NCBI RefSeq assembly: GCF_040702995.1
Contig: NZ_CP159992.1
Coordinates: 3,249,501-3,313,500 of the forward strand
From: Paenibacillus sp. AN1007
Lineage (GTDB): Bacteria; Bacillota; Bacilli; Paenibacillales; Paenibacillaceae
DNA length: 64,000 nucleotides
Reading direction: 5' to 3'
Numbering within the stretch: position 1 is the stretch's first letter; each line of letters begins with the position of its first letter. The translations under genes were made by a program, and so were the position numbers. The notes under the pieces are model-generated. The model saw only the letters and a list, made by a program, of their open reading frames with translations. It ran no database searches and was not told where the DNA came from. Below are positions 31,896 through 40,720 of this stretch, piece by piece.

Positions 31896-33068
31896 TCATT
31901 TAAATGTCTGGCTCAGATCGGCAGGCTGACCGCCCGTATACGCTTTGTCTTTCTTCGTCGTTGAATTCGCAATGCGCTCCTGCAGATGTTCATAAAACAG
32001 TTCTTCATCGATCGGCAGATTCACCCAATTATCTGTCCAGGTGGACAGCAGCATCGCGTTGGATAATGTTAAGCCATGAATGCCATCCTGACCGGGAGCG
32101 ATCAGCGGTGCACCCGTGCGAATTGCGTCCACCCAGTTGCGGATTAAACCCGGGTGGCCTGTTTCTATGCCGGTAATCGGCACATCGCATTTCCAGCATT
32201 CGGGCTGTCCAAAGCCTCCCGTAAAACGCCGATTGAACTCCGGCTCGGATTCGCGCAGCCTCCAGAAGATGAGCTGTCCGTCTTCGATGACGATTTTACC
32301 GCGGTCGCCGCTGACCTCAAAGCGGTTTGTTCCTGGTGCTTCACCTGTAGTGGTTACAAACACACCCGTCGCTCCATTTTCATATTCCACATAGGCGGTC
32401 ACGTCATCTTCCACTTCAATGTTCCGGTATTTACCGAAGGAGCAGAAGGCACGCATACGCACAGGCATCATGCCAATCGTCCACTGCCATAAGTCCAGCT
32501 GGTGCGGGTCTTGGTTAATCAATACACCGCCGCCTTCGCCTGCCCATGTTGCACGCCAACCGCCGGAATCATAATAGCTCTGGGAACGATACCAGTTGGT
32601 AATGATCCAGTTGGTACGTCTTACTTCACCAAGCTCGCCTGATGCAATCAGATCCCGCAGCTTGATGTACAGCGGATTGGTCCGCTGATTGTACATGATG
32701 GAGAATACTTTGCCGCTTGCCTCGGCTGCTTCGTTCATTTCCCGTACCTGCTTTGTATATACACCTGCCGGTTTCTCGATCATCACATGCAAGCCATGAC
32801 GAAATGCCTGGATTGCTTGTTCGGGATGATCATAGTGCGGTGTAGCCACAATGACAGCATCAATCGTTCCCGAACTCATCATCTGCTCCGCATCCTGCCA
32901 ATACGTTACGGTAGGCGGAAGATTACTCGTTACCCAGCTCCCCATCTCTTCTCTTACATCACACACGGCCACCAGTTCAGCACCCGGCACTTCTCCGGCT
33001 GCCAATGTCCTGGCATGCGCCGCGCCCATATTTCCTATACCGATAACCGCTACTCGAACGATACTCAT
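31896..33068 (-). CDS. Gfo/Idh/MocA-family oxidoreductase
   Basis: A 390-residue protein with VAVIGIGNMGAAHARTL as the Rossmann glycine motif and GLHVMIEKPAGVYTKQ as the classic E-K-P motif. The substrate domain has EGGGVLINQDPHQLDLWQW, with the conserved D-x-x-x-H-type His. Its start overlaps the end of the isomerase-like gene by 4 bp, so the two are in one operon. A sugar-acid or inositol-type substrate is likely; the exact one is unknown. Confidence 0.9.
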   Translation of the reverse strand: MSIVRVAVIGIGNMGAAHARTLAAGEVPGAELVAVCDVREEMGSWVTSNLPPTVTYWQDAEQMMSSGTIDAVIVATPHYDHPEQAIQAFRHGLHVMIEKPAGVYTKQVREMNEAAEASGKVFSIMYNQRTNPLYIKLRDLIASGELGEVRRTNWIITNWYRSQSYYDSGGWRATWAGEGGGVLINQDPHQLDLWQWTIGMMPVRMRAFCSFGKYRNIEVEDDVTAYVEYENGATGVFVTTTGEAPGTNRFEVSGDRGKIVIEDGQLIFWRLRESEPEFNRRFTGGFGQPECWKCDVPITGIETGHPGLIRNWVDAIRTGAPLIAPGQDGIHGLTLSNAMLLSTWTDNWVNLPIDEELFYEHLQERIANSTTKKDKAYTGGQPADLSQTFK

Positions 33069-33985
33069 GCCTGCTCCTCCTCATTTACACGACGCTCGAT
33101 TTCATTAAATACATCTGCAAAATGCTGCAGCATTGTCGTGGATTCCAAAACGCCGCTAAAATCTTCGATGCCGTAATAACCGTCATATCCAACTGCTCTC
33201 AGATCACGTACCATCTGCACCCAATCCACCATGCCTTCCGTCAGCGGAGCCCAGTTACAAGTCCATGATGTACTCAAAGATTGTCCAGGATGAATAGTTG
33301 AAAATTCTCCCTTCCGCTCAAGTGCCTCTCCCGTTTTCTCCTTGAACCATCCGGCATTTTTCACATGCACATGGGCGAGATAGGGTCCAAGCAGCTCAAG
33401 TCCCATGCGATGGTTCTCATACCCTTCATGCACCATATTGCCCGGATCGTAGAGCACCCCAACGTGCTCGGGGTCTAGAGATTGTACGAGGCGGTACGCA
33501 AGTGAAGCCGTTGGTGCAATCGTTTGATGATGCGTTTCAATGATGGCCTTGATGTTATACTGTTTTGCCATATCCTGAATTTCGTTTAAATAACGAAGGG
33601 CCTTCTCATATAACTCTGGATAAGCCGTACTCCGGTCATAACCCGGAACTCCCACTCGCATCATGGAAGCGCCAAGTTGGGCTGCAGCCTGGAAGGCTTG
33701 CTCGGATGCAGCCATGTCCCCACAATTCAGATACGGCACAAGGGCAATAGACTGTCTGCCTTGAGCAGCCGCTGCTTCCCGAAAAACAGGAACTTGTTCC
33801 TGCCACCTGCCCGGATCAATGGAGCAGCGATTATTTCTCCAGTATGAAGGCTGTTCAGACAACGCATCCTCCGGTATGCCGCGAAATCTCCATTCGATTC
33901 CGGCAATACCCGCCGCAGCTGCAGCAGAGGCCAGTTCGGCAGCACTCAGATCCGGAACAGCGACCGTGAATATAGACAGTTTCAT
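33065..33985 (-). CDS. Sugar phosphate isomerase/epimerase (AP endonuclease family 2 fold)
   Basis: A 306-residue TIM-barrel protein. Strands carry AGIEWRFRG, NIKAIIETHHQT, VGVLYDPGNMV, LLGPYLAHVHVKN and GYDGYYGIEDF, with the Glu, Asp, His and Glu that bind the metal in xylose-isomerase-like proteins. The frame is open to 34222, but ATG at 33985 with GGGGG upstream starts MKLSIFTVAVPDLSA. The downstream dehydrogenase gene overlaps by 4 bp, so they work on the same substrate. Confidence 0.85.
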   Translation of the reverse strand: MKLSIFTVAVPDLSAAELASAAAAAGIAGIEWRFRGIPEDALSEQPSYWRNNRCSIDPGRWQEQVPVFREAAAAQGRQSIALVPYLNCGDMAASEQAFQAAAQLGASMMRVGVPGYDRSTAYPELYEKALRYLNEIQDMAKQYNIKAIIETHHQTIAPTASLAYRLVQSLDPEHVGVLYDPGNMVHEGYENHRMGLELLGPYLAHVHVKNAGWFKEKTGEALERKGEFSTIHPGQSLSTSWTCNWAPLTEGMVDWVQMVRDLRAVGYDGYYGIEDFSGVLESTTMLQHFADVFNEIERRVNEEEQA

Positions 33986-34154
33986 GTTCAATAACCCCCT
34001 ATATGTAAACGCATTCAATTCATGTCGTAAACGCATTGTATCACTCTCCCGCTCACATCCATAGAGCATAACGCAAACAGATGAATGACAGATAACATTC
34101 CGTGCATATTCCCCATCCAGAGATAACGTTTCCAGGCAAAATGAGAAGCTCCAC

Positions 34155-34204
34155 ACAAAAAAGCATCTCCAAATCAGATATCCATTCTGATCAGAGATGC
34201 TTTT
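34155..34204 (-). terminator. Terminator of the phosphoesterase gene
   Basis: A hairpin AAGCATCTC / GAGATGCTT with an inner ATCAGATATCCATTCTGAT palindrome. On the minus strand it ends in six T. Confidence 0.8.
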
Positions 34205-34267
34205 CATACCAGCGATATACAAGTAGTATTCAGGCGGTGTTCAAACTGCTTGTTCATAAAAATCATT

Positions 34268-34765
34268 CTAGTCCCGGTCAAAAAACACATGCTCTGCCTG
34301 CAGTTTCCCTTCCGACACAGTCATAATTCCAAAGGAATATCGTTTCTGAAACCGGCGGTCCGTGGGTGAACCTGGATTAAATACAAGCAGGTTATCTACC
34401 GTATGCATCACCGGAATATGCGAATGTCCGTAGACCACCGCATCCAGCTGCTCATCTGCAAATGTCTGAATGGCATTCTGCTCTGTGCCCTTGGTTCCGC
34501 GGTGACCATGCACAAGTCCCAGCCGCATCCCTTCCGCCTCAACGATACGTGAAAAACCCAGCTTCTCACCAATTTCGGATGGATCCGTGTTGCCTGCAAC
34601 GCCCTCGACCGGAGCATACTGGCTGAGCAGCTCGTACACGCTCCAGTCCGACCAGTCACCCGCATGAAGAATGAGATCTGCACCTGATAATGCTTCAACC
34701 AGAGGTGCTGGCAAAGTGCGTGCTTTCTTTGGTAAATGCGTGTCGGAGATGACTATGATTTTCAT
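34268..34765 (-). CDS. YfcE/MJ0936-type metallophosphoesterase
   Basis: A 165-residue single-domain phosphoesterase. Motifs: VISDTHLPKKA (D-x-H), LILHAGDWSD (G-D), GVAGNTDPSE (G-N-x-D), LVHGHRG and VVYGHSHIP, then FNPGSPTDRR. These bind two metal ions. The family contains phosphodiesterases on small substrates. It is cytosolic and lies 17 bp downstream of the Rrf2 gene, so the two are likely co-transcribed. Confidence 0.9.
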   Translation of the reverse strand: MKIIVISDTHLPKKARTLPAPLVEALSGADLILHAGDWSDWSVYELLSQYAPVEGVAGNTDPSEIGEKLGFSRIVEAEGMRLGLVHGHRGTKGTEQNAIQTFADEQLDAVVYGHSHIPVMHTVDNLLVFNPGSPTDRRFQKRYSFGIMTVSEGKLQAEHVFFDRD

Positions 34766-34782
34766 GTGACAACCGCCTTCCC

Positions 34783-35232
34783 TTAATTTGGCTTTTGCTC
34801 CGCCTCTAACTGTGCTGCCTCCATCTGCTGCGAGCAGGAACGTTCCATATCTTCAAGTGTAATTGATGCAAAAAACTGCTCCACTTTGGACTCCGCAATC
34901 TGATATAGATTGGTCAGCAGTCCGTCCATCTGGATGCCAACCTCACAATTGGGATTGCAGTTGCCATGAATCGGAAACAAAGGGCCTTCATCTTTGGCTG
35001 CCTGATAGACCATATCCAGTGTGATTTCACTGGATGGTTTCGCCAGATAAAACCCTCTTGTGCCTGGTGAAGAATTGACCAGCCCCGCCTTTTTTAGTCC
35101 TCCCAGTATACGTCTGACTACGACAGGATTGGTATTTACGCTGCCTGCAATTTCAGCAGACGTGATTCGTTCAGGCGCGCTGAGAGACAATAACAACAAA
35201 CAATGCACACTGACCGAAAAATGAGTACTCAT
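34783..35232 (-). CDS. Rrf2-family transcriptional regulator
   Basis: A 149-residue winged helix protein starting STHFSVSVHCLLLLSLSA with the Rrf2 signature ITSAEIAGSVNTNPVVVRRILGGLKKAGLV and RGFYLAKPSSEITLDMVYQA. It has two Cys in GNCNPNCEVG where some relatives bind an iron-sulfur cluster, but the third Cys is not evident. It is closest to YwnA-type proteins and may sense an electrophile or stress. It may act on its own operon. Confidence 0.88.
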   Translation of the reverse strand: MSTHFSVSVHCLLLLSLSAPERITSAEIAGSVNTNPVVVRRILGGLKKAGLVNSSPGTRGFYLAKPSSEITLDMVYQAAKDEGPLFPIHGNCNPNCEVGIQMDGLLTNLYQIAESKVEQFFASITLEDMERSCSQQMEAAQLEAEQKPN

Positions 35233-35274
35233 GGTTAACCACCTTTATTTAATATAATCCCGAATGTACCATCG

Positions 35275-35652
35275 TTATTCTGTAAACAGATCCTTTTCAG
35301 GACGTGCTCTGGCTTTGAGCTGCCGTACGGTATATTCCAGCTGCTTCACGATGTCATCCAGTTGTTTGCGATCAATCTTGGTCGGATCATCGACAGGTTT
35401 GACCGAATTCTTCAGATCGCGAATGGTCAGCTGCTGTTCCTGCCATTTGTCCATTAAATCTGCAATATTGGCATAAAATCGCTCGTAATCCTTAATTACC
35501 AGATCAAGGTACGCGTCTACCTCGTCCGGGTCATAACCACGAAGTTTATAATTGAACTGTTTCTCATGAATTGATAGAGCATCCAGCTGTACACCCAGTT
35601 GTTTGAACAATTGTCTCTGTTTGTCCAATCTTCGTTTCATATGTTCATCCAT
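35275..35652 (-). CDS. DivIVA-domain protein
   Basis: A 125-residue coiled-coil protein. Residues about 29-60 carry the DivIVA/GpsB signature: FNYKLRGYDPDEVDAYLDLVIKDY. A helical part follows, with QQLTIRDLKNSVKP and LDDIVKQLEYTVRQLKARAR. Such proteins bind membranes or partner cell-division proteins and act in cell-shape or division control. The length is slightly greater than GpsB. It is divergent from the YteA-like gene. Confidence 0.8.
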   Translation of the reverse strand: MDEHMKRRLDKQRQLFKQLGVQLDALSIHEKQFNYKLRGYDPDEVDAYLDLVIKDYERFYANIADLMDKWQEQQLTIRDLKNSVKPVDDPTKIDRKQLDDIVKQLEYTVRQLKARARPEKDLFTE

Positions 35653-35853
35653 CTTGACAACCCTCCATTATAGCCGAGCAGCGGTTCTTTTCATTCGAAG
35701 AGAACACACGGCAATTCTCTCTCTATTTTTTATAACACATAATTCATCAGATATAAAACGAAACAGCCCGTTCCCGTGCAAAATGATTGCTTCGCTTCCT
35801 TTTCGGGTAAGAGAACACTACAAACCCCTCAAGCGGGAAAGGAGCATGCCCCT

Positions 35854-36420
35854 ATGAGTACATTAACCGAAGATCAACGCAAAGAATTAGAGCAGGCGCT
35901 GCTGGAACAGCGTGAGGATCTACAGCGTCATTTCGAATCCAGCATGGAAGACGGTGCACCAGCAGAGTCGTTAAAAGATTCCACAGGGGAGCTTTCCTCT
36001 TATGATAATCACCCGGCAGACGCAGGAACAGAGACATTTGAGAGAAGCCGTGATCTCGCAATCGACGATACATTAACCGATGAATTCAATCAGGTTAATG
36101 ATGCCCTCGAACGCATGGAAGAGGGTACATATGGAACCTGCATCACATGCGGTAAAGAGATTCCTTTTGAACGACTGCAGGCTATTCCTTACACAGCCTA
36201 CTGTATCGACGATACACCAAACCGGGACGTAAGCAGTGACCGCCCTGTCGAAGAAGAGGTCATGACGATGCCGCCAACTGGCGCAGGAGAAGTGAGACAG
36301 CGCAATGCTGGCAAGTTCGACGATGCCGAGGCCTGGGAAGCAGTCGAAGAATATGGTACGTCCAACTCGCCTGCCATGGCGGCCAAACGTGATGTACAAG
36401 ATTACGACGAAAATATGTAG
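35854..36420 (+). CDS. TraR/DksA zinc-finger protein, YteA-like sporulation protein
   Basis: A 188-residue protein: a charged helical N-terminal part, then the zinc-finger region GTCITCGKEIPFERLQAIPYT and AYCIDDTP, with three of the four expected Cys. It continues with an acidic C-terminal tail (EAVEEYGTSNSPAMAAKRDV). This is the shape of YteA-type proteins of spore formers. ATG at 35854 is preceded by AAAGGAG; the longer frame from 35776 is not coding. Its terminator is at 36564-36587. Confidence 0.85.
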   Translation: MSTLTEDQRKELEQALLEQREDLQRHFESSMEDGAPAESLKDSTGELSSYDNHPADAGTETFERSRDLAIDDTLTDEFNQVNDALERMEEGTYGTCITCGKEIPFERLQAIPYTAYCIDDTPNRDVSSDRPVEEEVMTMPPTGAGEVRQRNAGKFDDAEAWEAVEEYGTSNSPAMAAKRDVQDYDENM

Positions 36421-36563
36421 AGCAGCAGATGACTGACTGTGTAAGTTATTCGGCTGCTCCAGCTGCCAAGCAGTTCAGGCGCTCCGAACTGCCTGCTCAT
36501 TCAACAGTCGGGTAAACTTGGGCATTCGGCCTGATGGACATAGTCCATTCGTGATCTAACAAC

Positions 36564-36587
36564 AAAAGCCGCCATTGGCGGCTTTTT
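36564..36587 (+). terminator. Terminator of the YteA-like gene
   Basis: AAAGCCGCC-ATT-GGCGGCTTTTT. Confidence 0.9.
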
Positions 36588-36687
36588 CTCATGTCACAGG
36601 ATGCTGCCTTATTGTACTTTTATTACTGGAAAATGAAATGATATCTCTTACTGTACATTCGTCCGTCCAGCAGCTTCATACTCTATT

Positions 36688-37410
36688 TTATTTCACAGAA
36701 CGTTTAGAGGTCTTGACTGTATCCGATGTCTTGGCTGTACTTGATATTTTCGGTGTTTTCGGTGTTTCGCGGATCTCGGAAGCAGATGGATTCTTCTGCT
36801 CGACCTTTTTGTTTTTTATTGTCCCGGCTGCAGCTCGCGATTCAGCCTGTACCTCTTTGGACAGTGCCGTGAACAGCTGAAACACCTGCTGATCGGACTT
36901 CTGTCCGTCTTTCGTTAGATAAGGTTTGCAGAGCTCCACAATACGCTGATACAGCTCTTCTACCTCCTCTGCTGTGGCGTACAGCCTCAAATCGGAGATA
37001 AAACGCTTTTCCTCATCATCCTGCTCTGCATGATTCATAAAGCGCTGACGGCTCTGCTCAAACATTTCATTCAGCAGTTTTAATGTCTCTGAACGAAACA
37101 CCTGCTTCAGCGGTGAATTCCCATTCTCTTCATCCTTGTGACGCAGGTGAATTTCACCTGCGAAGGGTTCGTAATATTTGGCAATAATGCCGTTGATCTC
37201 ACGTGTGGATACTATGCTTAGAAGGCCGATTTTCTCCAGCTTTTTCACATGGTAATGCACCTTCGCCGGCACCTCCCCCATGAGATCCGCAATTTCTTTA
37301 ACGGTAGAGGGTCTGCCCTGACGGTGAAACATATTCATAATCTGTATCCGGTACGGATCAGAATAAATTTTAATCTCTTCAATCGTTGAAAGCACTTTAT
37401 GCTGCTGCAT
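36688..37410 (-). CDS. ArsR-like winged-helix regulator with low-complexity tail
   Basis: A 240-residue protein. The winged helix (residues about 10-75) has YSDPYRIQIMNMFHRQGRP, VKEIADLMGEVPAKVHYHVK and KIGLLSIVST. A helical region follows. The last 30 residues are a Lys/Thr/Ser repeat (TPKTPKISSTAKTSDTVKTS), which is unusual and may be added DNA-binding or disordered sequence. It is transcribed in the same direction as the MFS gene, which has a palindromic operator upstream, so the two are a plausible regulator and target. Confidence 0.85.
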   Translation of the reverse strand: MQQHKVLSTIEEIKIYSDPYRIQIMNMFHRQGRPSTVKEIADLMGEVPAKVHYHVKKLEKIGLLSIVSTREINGIIAKYYEPFAGEIHLRHKDEENGNSPLKQVFRSETLKLLNEMFEQSRQRFMNHAEQDDEEKRFISDLRLYATAEEVEELYQRIVELCKPYLTKDGQKSDQQVFQLFTALSKEVQAESRAAAGTIKNKKVEQKNPSASEIRETPKTPKISSTAKTSDTVKTSKRSVK

Positions 37411-37499
37411 ACTGGGTTCCTCATTTCCGGGAGACCTGCCTGCCCTTCGTTCCTTATATTATACCGTTCAGACAGGACTGCGGTCAAAACTGCATACAC

Positions 37500-38756
37500 T
37501 CACATCTCCTGACGAAAACTTCTGCTGGCAAGCAGTAAAACCGCTGACAATCCAAGCAGTACACCAAAAACAATAAACAGGATCGGCATCGATAACCAGT
37601 CTGCAAACATCCCCGATAGGAAGCTGCCAAGCGGCGAAACACTTAATACCAGCATACTCTGCAGCGCAGATACTCTCCCCAGCATATGCGAAGGGGTAAC
37701 CTCCATCAGGTATGATACCAGCGGAGTAGTCGCAAGCGGTATGCCAATCCCAATAAGCAGACAGAACAAACCAGCGGCCGGGACTTGGAATGACGTCATA
37801 TAAGCCGGAAGTGCGGTCATTGCATAGCTGCAGCCAAGCATGACAATGCCGGTGATGATCAGCACGCTTTTACGATAACGTGTCCCTTGTTGTGACATCC
37901 ACAGACCCCCAAGCACGATTCCTCCCACTAAAAGCCCACTAAGCAGACTTAAACCCCAAGCTCCTGCTTGCAATGTTTCCATCACGTAAGGTGTACGCAG
38001 CACGTTAAATGGCATCAGGCAGAAGTTAACCCAGGCAAAGAGTACAGAAGAAACCAGTAACAAAGTATGTTTACGCAGAAAATGAAAAGCTTCCGCCATC
38101 TCGGAGATCAGACTCCTAGCGCCAGATGACACTGCTTGCGGTGACATCCATTCTGGATAGTCCACCCGGCTCATAAAGATTGCGCTCAGTGCAAACAACG
38201 CGGCGTCAATCCAGATGGTCCACGCGATACCCACGGTTGCAATTAAAGCACCTGCCGCAGCCAACCCCGCCAGTTCGGCCAATCGAGTCGCTGAAGAGGT
38301 CATTGCGTTACCGGAGAGCAGCATGGACTGAGGCAGCAGCCTGGGAACACTGGATACCTCTGCAGGTGATGTGAAGCATTCCTGCAGGGAGTTCAAGATC
38401 GTGAATACGAACAAATGCCAAACTTCCAGCTGATCAAGGGCGAATAAAAGGGCAGTGATCCCCACGATAACGCCGCGTCCGGTGTTGGTCATTACAATCA
38501 CTTTTTTCGGGGATAACCGATCAACCAATGTACCGGCAAACAGGCCAAAAACAATATTCGGCAGAAAATTAACGGCCAGCAGTGTGCCCATTAAAACCTT
38601 CGAACCCGTCAGGATGTATACCATCCAGCTGTACGCAATTGAATCCATCGAATCCCCGAATCGGGATACCATCTTGCTTAACATAAACTGCATATAAGGC
38701 CTGATTCGAACTAACTCAACAAGCCCTTGTTTCCCTGCCACAGCACCTTCACTCAT
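37500..38756 (-). CDS. MFS transporter, drug/efflux type
   Basis: A 418-residue protein with about 12 membrane spans. The loop between spans 2 and 3 reads GTLVDRLSPKKVIVMTN, the G-x-L-x-D-R-x-x-R/K-K motif A of major-facilitator exporters. It fits the MFS family related to enterobactin or macrolide exporters (MefA-like). The substrate is not predictable. A perfect 11-bp inverted repeat lies in the promoter region, 18-55 bp upstream of the start. Confidence 0.85.
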   Translation of the reverse strand: MSEGAVAGKQGLVELVRIRPYMQFMLSKMVSRFGDSMDSIAYSWMVYILTGSKVLMGTLLAVNFLPNIVFGLFAGTLVDRLSPKKVIVMTNTGRGVIVGITALLFALDQLEVWHLFVFTILNSLQECFTSPAEVSSVPRLLPQSMLLSGNAMTSSATRLAELAGLAAAGALIATVGIAWTIWIDAALFALSAIFMSRVDYPEWMSPQAVSSGARSLISEMAEAFHFLRKHTLLLVSSVLFAWVNFCLMPFNVLRTPYVMETLQAGAWGLSLLSGLLVGGIVLGGLWMSQQGTRYRKSVLIITGIVMLGCSYAMTALPAYMTSFQVPAAGLFCLLIGIGIPLATTPLVSYLMEVTPSHMLGRVSALQSMLVLSVSPLGSFLSGMFADWLSMPILFIVFGVLLGLSAVLLLASRSFRQEM

Positions 38757-38773
38757 GATTTCTCGACTCCTTA

Positions 38774-38811
38774 ACGTTAAAATATTTTTAATGTTAATAT
38801 TATTTTAACGT
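38774..38811. promoter_or_regulatory. Operator-like inverted repeat upstream of the MFS gene
   Basis: ACGTTAAAATA and TATTTTAACGT are perfect 11-bp complementary arms separated by 16 bp. It is a likely regulator site for the MFS gene. Confidence 0.65.
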
Positions 38812-39095
38812 GGATCTTGGAAAAATCAATACATACGTGAAAATATTTTTATCGTTGAGATCCTGTAATGGGTTCTATCATATTGAGGTAGTGCTCAATG
38901 ATCGACTTTTCAGAAAAATGTCCTGTTCGGGCCTTGTCTCCCCTGTGCCTTCATGAAATAATCTGGATAGGCCCTCCAGAGGCTGCTTTGCTGACCTGAA
39001 CATACCAAAAAAGACTCTCATCAACATCGATGGAGTCTTTATAAGTAATAATTGGATAACTTCGGTTCCATGCTGCACCACTGCCGTTTTAGCCG
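38812..39095. other. Intergenic region with terminator
   Basis: Nothing but the terminator described next is visible. A 67-codon minus-strand ORF here has no Shine-Dalgarno site and overlaps the terminator, so it is not called. Confidence 0.6.
39007..39040 (-). terminator. Terminator of the Gfo/Idh gene at 39096
   Basis: A hairpin AAAGACTC / GAGTCTTT with six T on the minus strand. Confidence 0.75.
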
Positions 39096-40121
39096 TTATT
39101 CAATCGGACTGCGGTCTACCAGCACGCGCTGCCGGGTGCGGGCAGATTCGAGACAAGCATCAATAACGCGCATGTTCAAGATGGTATTGTCGGGACTGAA
39201 GGGTAGGGTTTCTCCCTCAAGAGCAGCCGCTGCAAATGTTTCTACCTGAAGAACATACGAATTGGAAACAGATACCCGTTCTTCCCGGCTGACAGAATCC
39301 GTATGAATGATGATCTGCGGCGGTATGTCACTGTTCTCCCAACCGAACACTTTGGGCAGCTCAATTCGCCCTTCGGTTCCGAGAATCTCCATCTCGGCCC
39401 TTCCGGAAGCCCACATGCCGCAGTCGAAGGTAAGGGCTACCGAATTGGGAAACTCGATTAACCCCGATGCCATCATATCGACGCCATCATGTTCCTCCGA
39501 GAATAGGGCATGTACGGTAACGGCCTCCGGCTCCTGCCCCAGATACATCCTGGCAGCAGAGATCGGATATACACCGAGGTCAAAAATGGAACCACCGCCC
39601 ATATCTTTTTTAAACCTCACATTTTCTCTGTCATCTGCGGTATTACACGTAAAGTTGCCATGGATCGCTCTGACCGTACCTATCTCGCCGCTCTCGATAA
39701 TTTCCTGCACACGTCTGTGCTTCGGATGATATCGATACATAATCGCTTCGGCAAACAGTACACGATGACGCTCACAAACCTCGATCATCTCGGCGGATTC
39801 CTTGGCATTTAATGCAGCGGGCTTTTCACATAACACATGCTTTCCCGCTTCGGCTGCTTTAATCGTCCATTCCCTGTGCAGATGGTTTGGTAAAGGAATA
39901 TAAACAGCCTGGATATCCGGGTCACCGATAAGTTCCTCGTAACTGCCATATGATCTGGCAATATTCATCTCCTCAGCCAGTGCTTCCGCCTTCTCCTTTG
40001 AGCGGCTGGCAATCGCCAGCACTTCACCACGTTCGGACTGCTGAATCGCAGGAATAATCGCATTTTTGGCAATCGTCGACGTTCCCAGTACACCCCACTG
40101 CAGAGGTCTGTTCATGCTCAT
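39096..40121 (-). CDS. Gfo/Idh/MocA-family oxidoreductase
   Basis: A 341-residue protein with QWGVLGTSTIAKNAIIPAIQQ as the nucleotide-binding motif and GKHVLCEKPAALNAKES as the E-K-P motif. The substrate domain has GGGSIFDLGVYPISAARMYLG. It groups with trans-1,2-dihydrobenzenediol dehydrogenase-like and glucose-fructose-oxidoreductase-like members. Its start overlaps the RTP-like gene end by 4 bp, so the two are co-transcribed, an unusual pairing. Confidence 0.88.
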   Translation of the reverse strand: MSMNRPLQWGVLGTSTIAKNAIIPAIQQSERGEVLAIASRSKEKAEALAEEMNIARSYGSYEELIGDPDIQAVYIPLPNHLHREWTIKAAEAGKHVLCEKPAALNAKESAEMIEVCERHRVLFAEAIMYRYHPKHRRVQEIIESGEIGTVRAIHGNFTCNTADDRENVRFKKDMGGGSIFDLGVYPISAARMYLGQEPEAVTVHALFSEEHDGVDMMASGLIEFPNSVALTFDCGMWASGRAEMEILGTEGRIELPKVFGWENSDIPPQIIIHTDSVSREERVSVSNSYVLQVETFAAAALEGETLPFSPDNTILNMRVIDACLESARTRQRVLVDRSPIE

Positions 40122-40492
40122 CTTCCTTTCGTCCCGTAATTATCCGCTTCCGCCTTGTGTAAAATGCCAAGACAGCGATCCAGATCGGCTTTCACCTGCT
40201 TCTTGTATAATTCGGCTTTGGCCGCACCGTCATCCGTGAAGTGATAGAGAACAATCTCCTGAAAGTCCACCTTCGGATCATTGCCCTTTAATTTTTTCGT
40301 TCGATAAAAAATACCCTGCTGAACCAGCTCGTGTAAAGCCCGGTATACTTCGCTTTGCGGCGGCACGTAACCGTAATCTTTGAATTCCTGCTTCATCGCC
40401 TCCAGCATCTCGTAGCCATAGCCTCTGTGCTGCTCAACCATCGTTATAAGATAAACCTTGATAAATGCCCGCTGTGCAATCATAAAAGCCAT
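40118..40492 (-). CDS. rtp: Replication terminator protein (RTP) homologue
   Basis: A 124-residue winged-helix protein. It parallels B. subtilis RTP along its length: QRAFIKVYLITMVEQ (RTP: QRAFLKLYMITMTEQ), EFKDYGYVPPQSEVYRALHE (RTP: EFKEIGFKPNHTEVYRSLHE), QEIVLYHF and AELYKKQVKADLDRCLG (RTP: LYKKQLKVELDRCKK). RTP dimers bind Ter sites and arrest forks. No Ter-like site (consensus with CTATGTAC) was noticed within 300 bp. PadR-like and RTP-like proteins are related, so a transcriptional regulator of the adjoining dehydrogenase is the alternative. Its last 4 bp overlap that gene. Confidence 0.75.
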   Translation of the reverse strand: MAFMIAQRAFIKVYLITMVEQHRGYGYEMLEAMKQEFKDYGYVPPQSEVYRALHELVQQGIFYRTKKLKGNDPKVDFQEIVLYHFTDDGAAKAELYKKQVKADLDRCLGILHKAEADNYGTKGR

Positions 40493-40720
40493 GCTCGTTC
40501 CCCTCCAGTCAGAACCTGTCTACTTCTCATTATAAAACTTATGTTCGGGTTCTGCCATCTTGCTCCTGATCCCTCCTTTATAACATGCTCGCAGGAGGGC
40601 AAGCAGGATTAGCGATGGTTGGAAGCAGAATGAAGGAAGAAAATTAATATTTTAAACTATTGTGAATTTTTCATATGATGATATATTCACTCTTAAAGTG
40701 CAGCAGCATTAGTGACTCTA

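Noticed and set aside
38878..39081. 67-codon minus-strand ORF
   Set aside because: Overlaps the terminator hairpin at 39007-39040 and has no Shine-Dalgarno site or family look.
40300..40720. Ter sites for the RTP homologue
   Set aside because: No match to the CTATGTAC-type Bacillus Ter core was seen by eye in the upstream region; a genome search would be needed.
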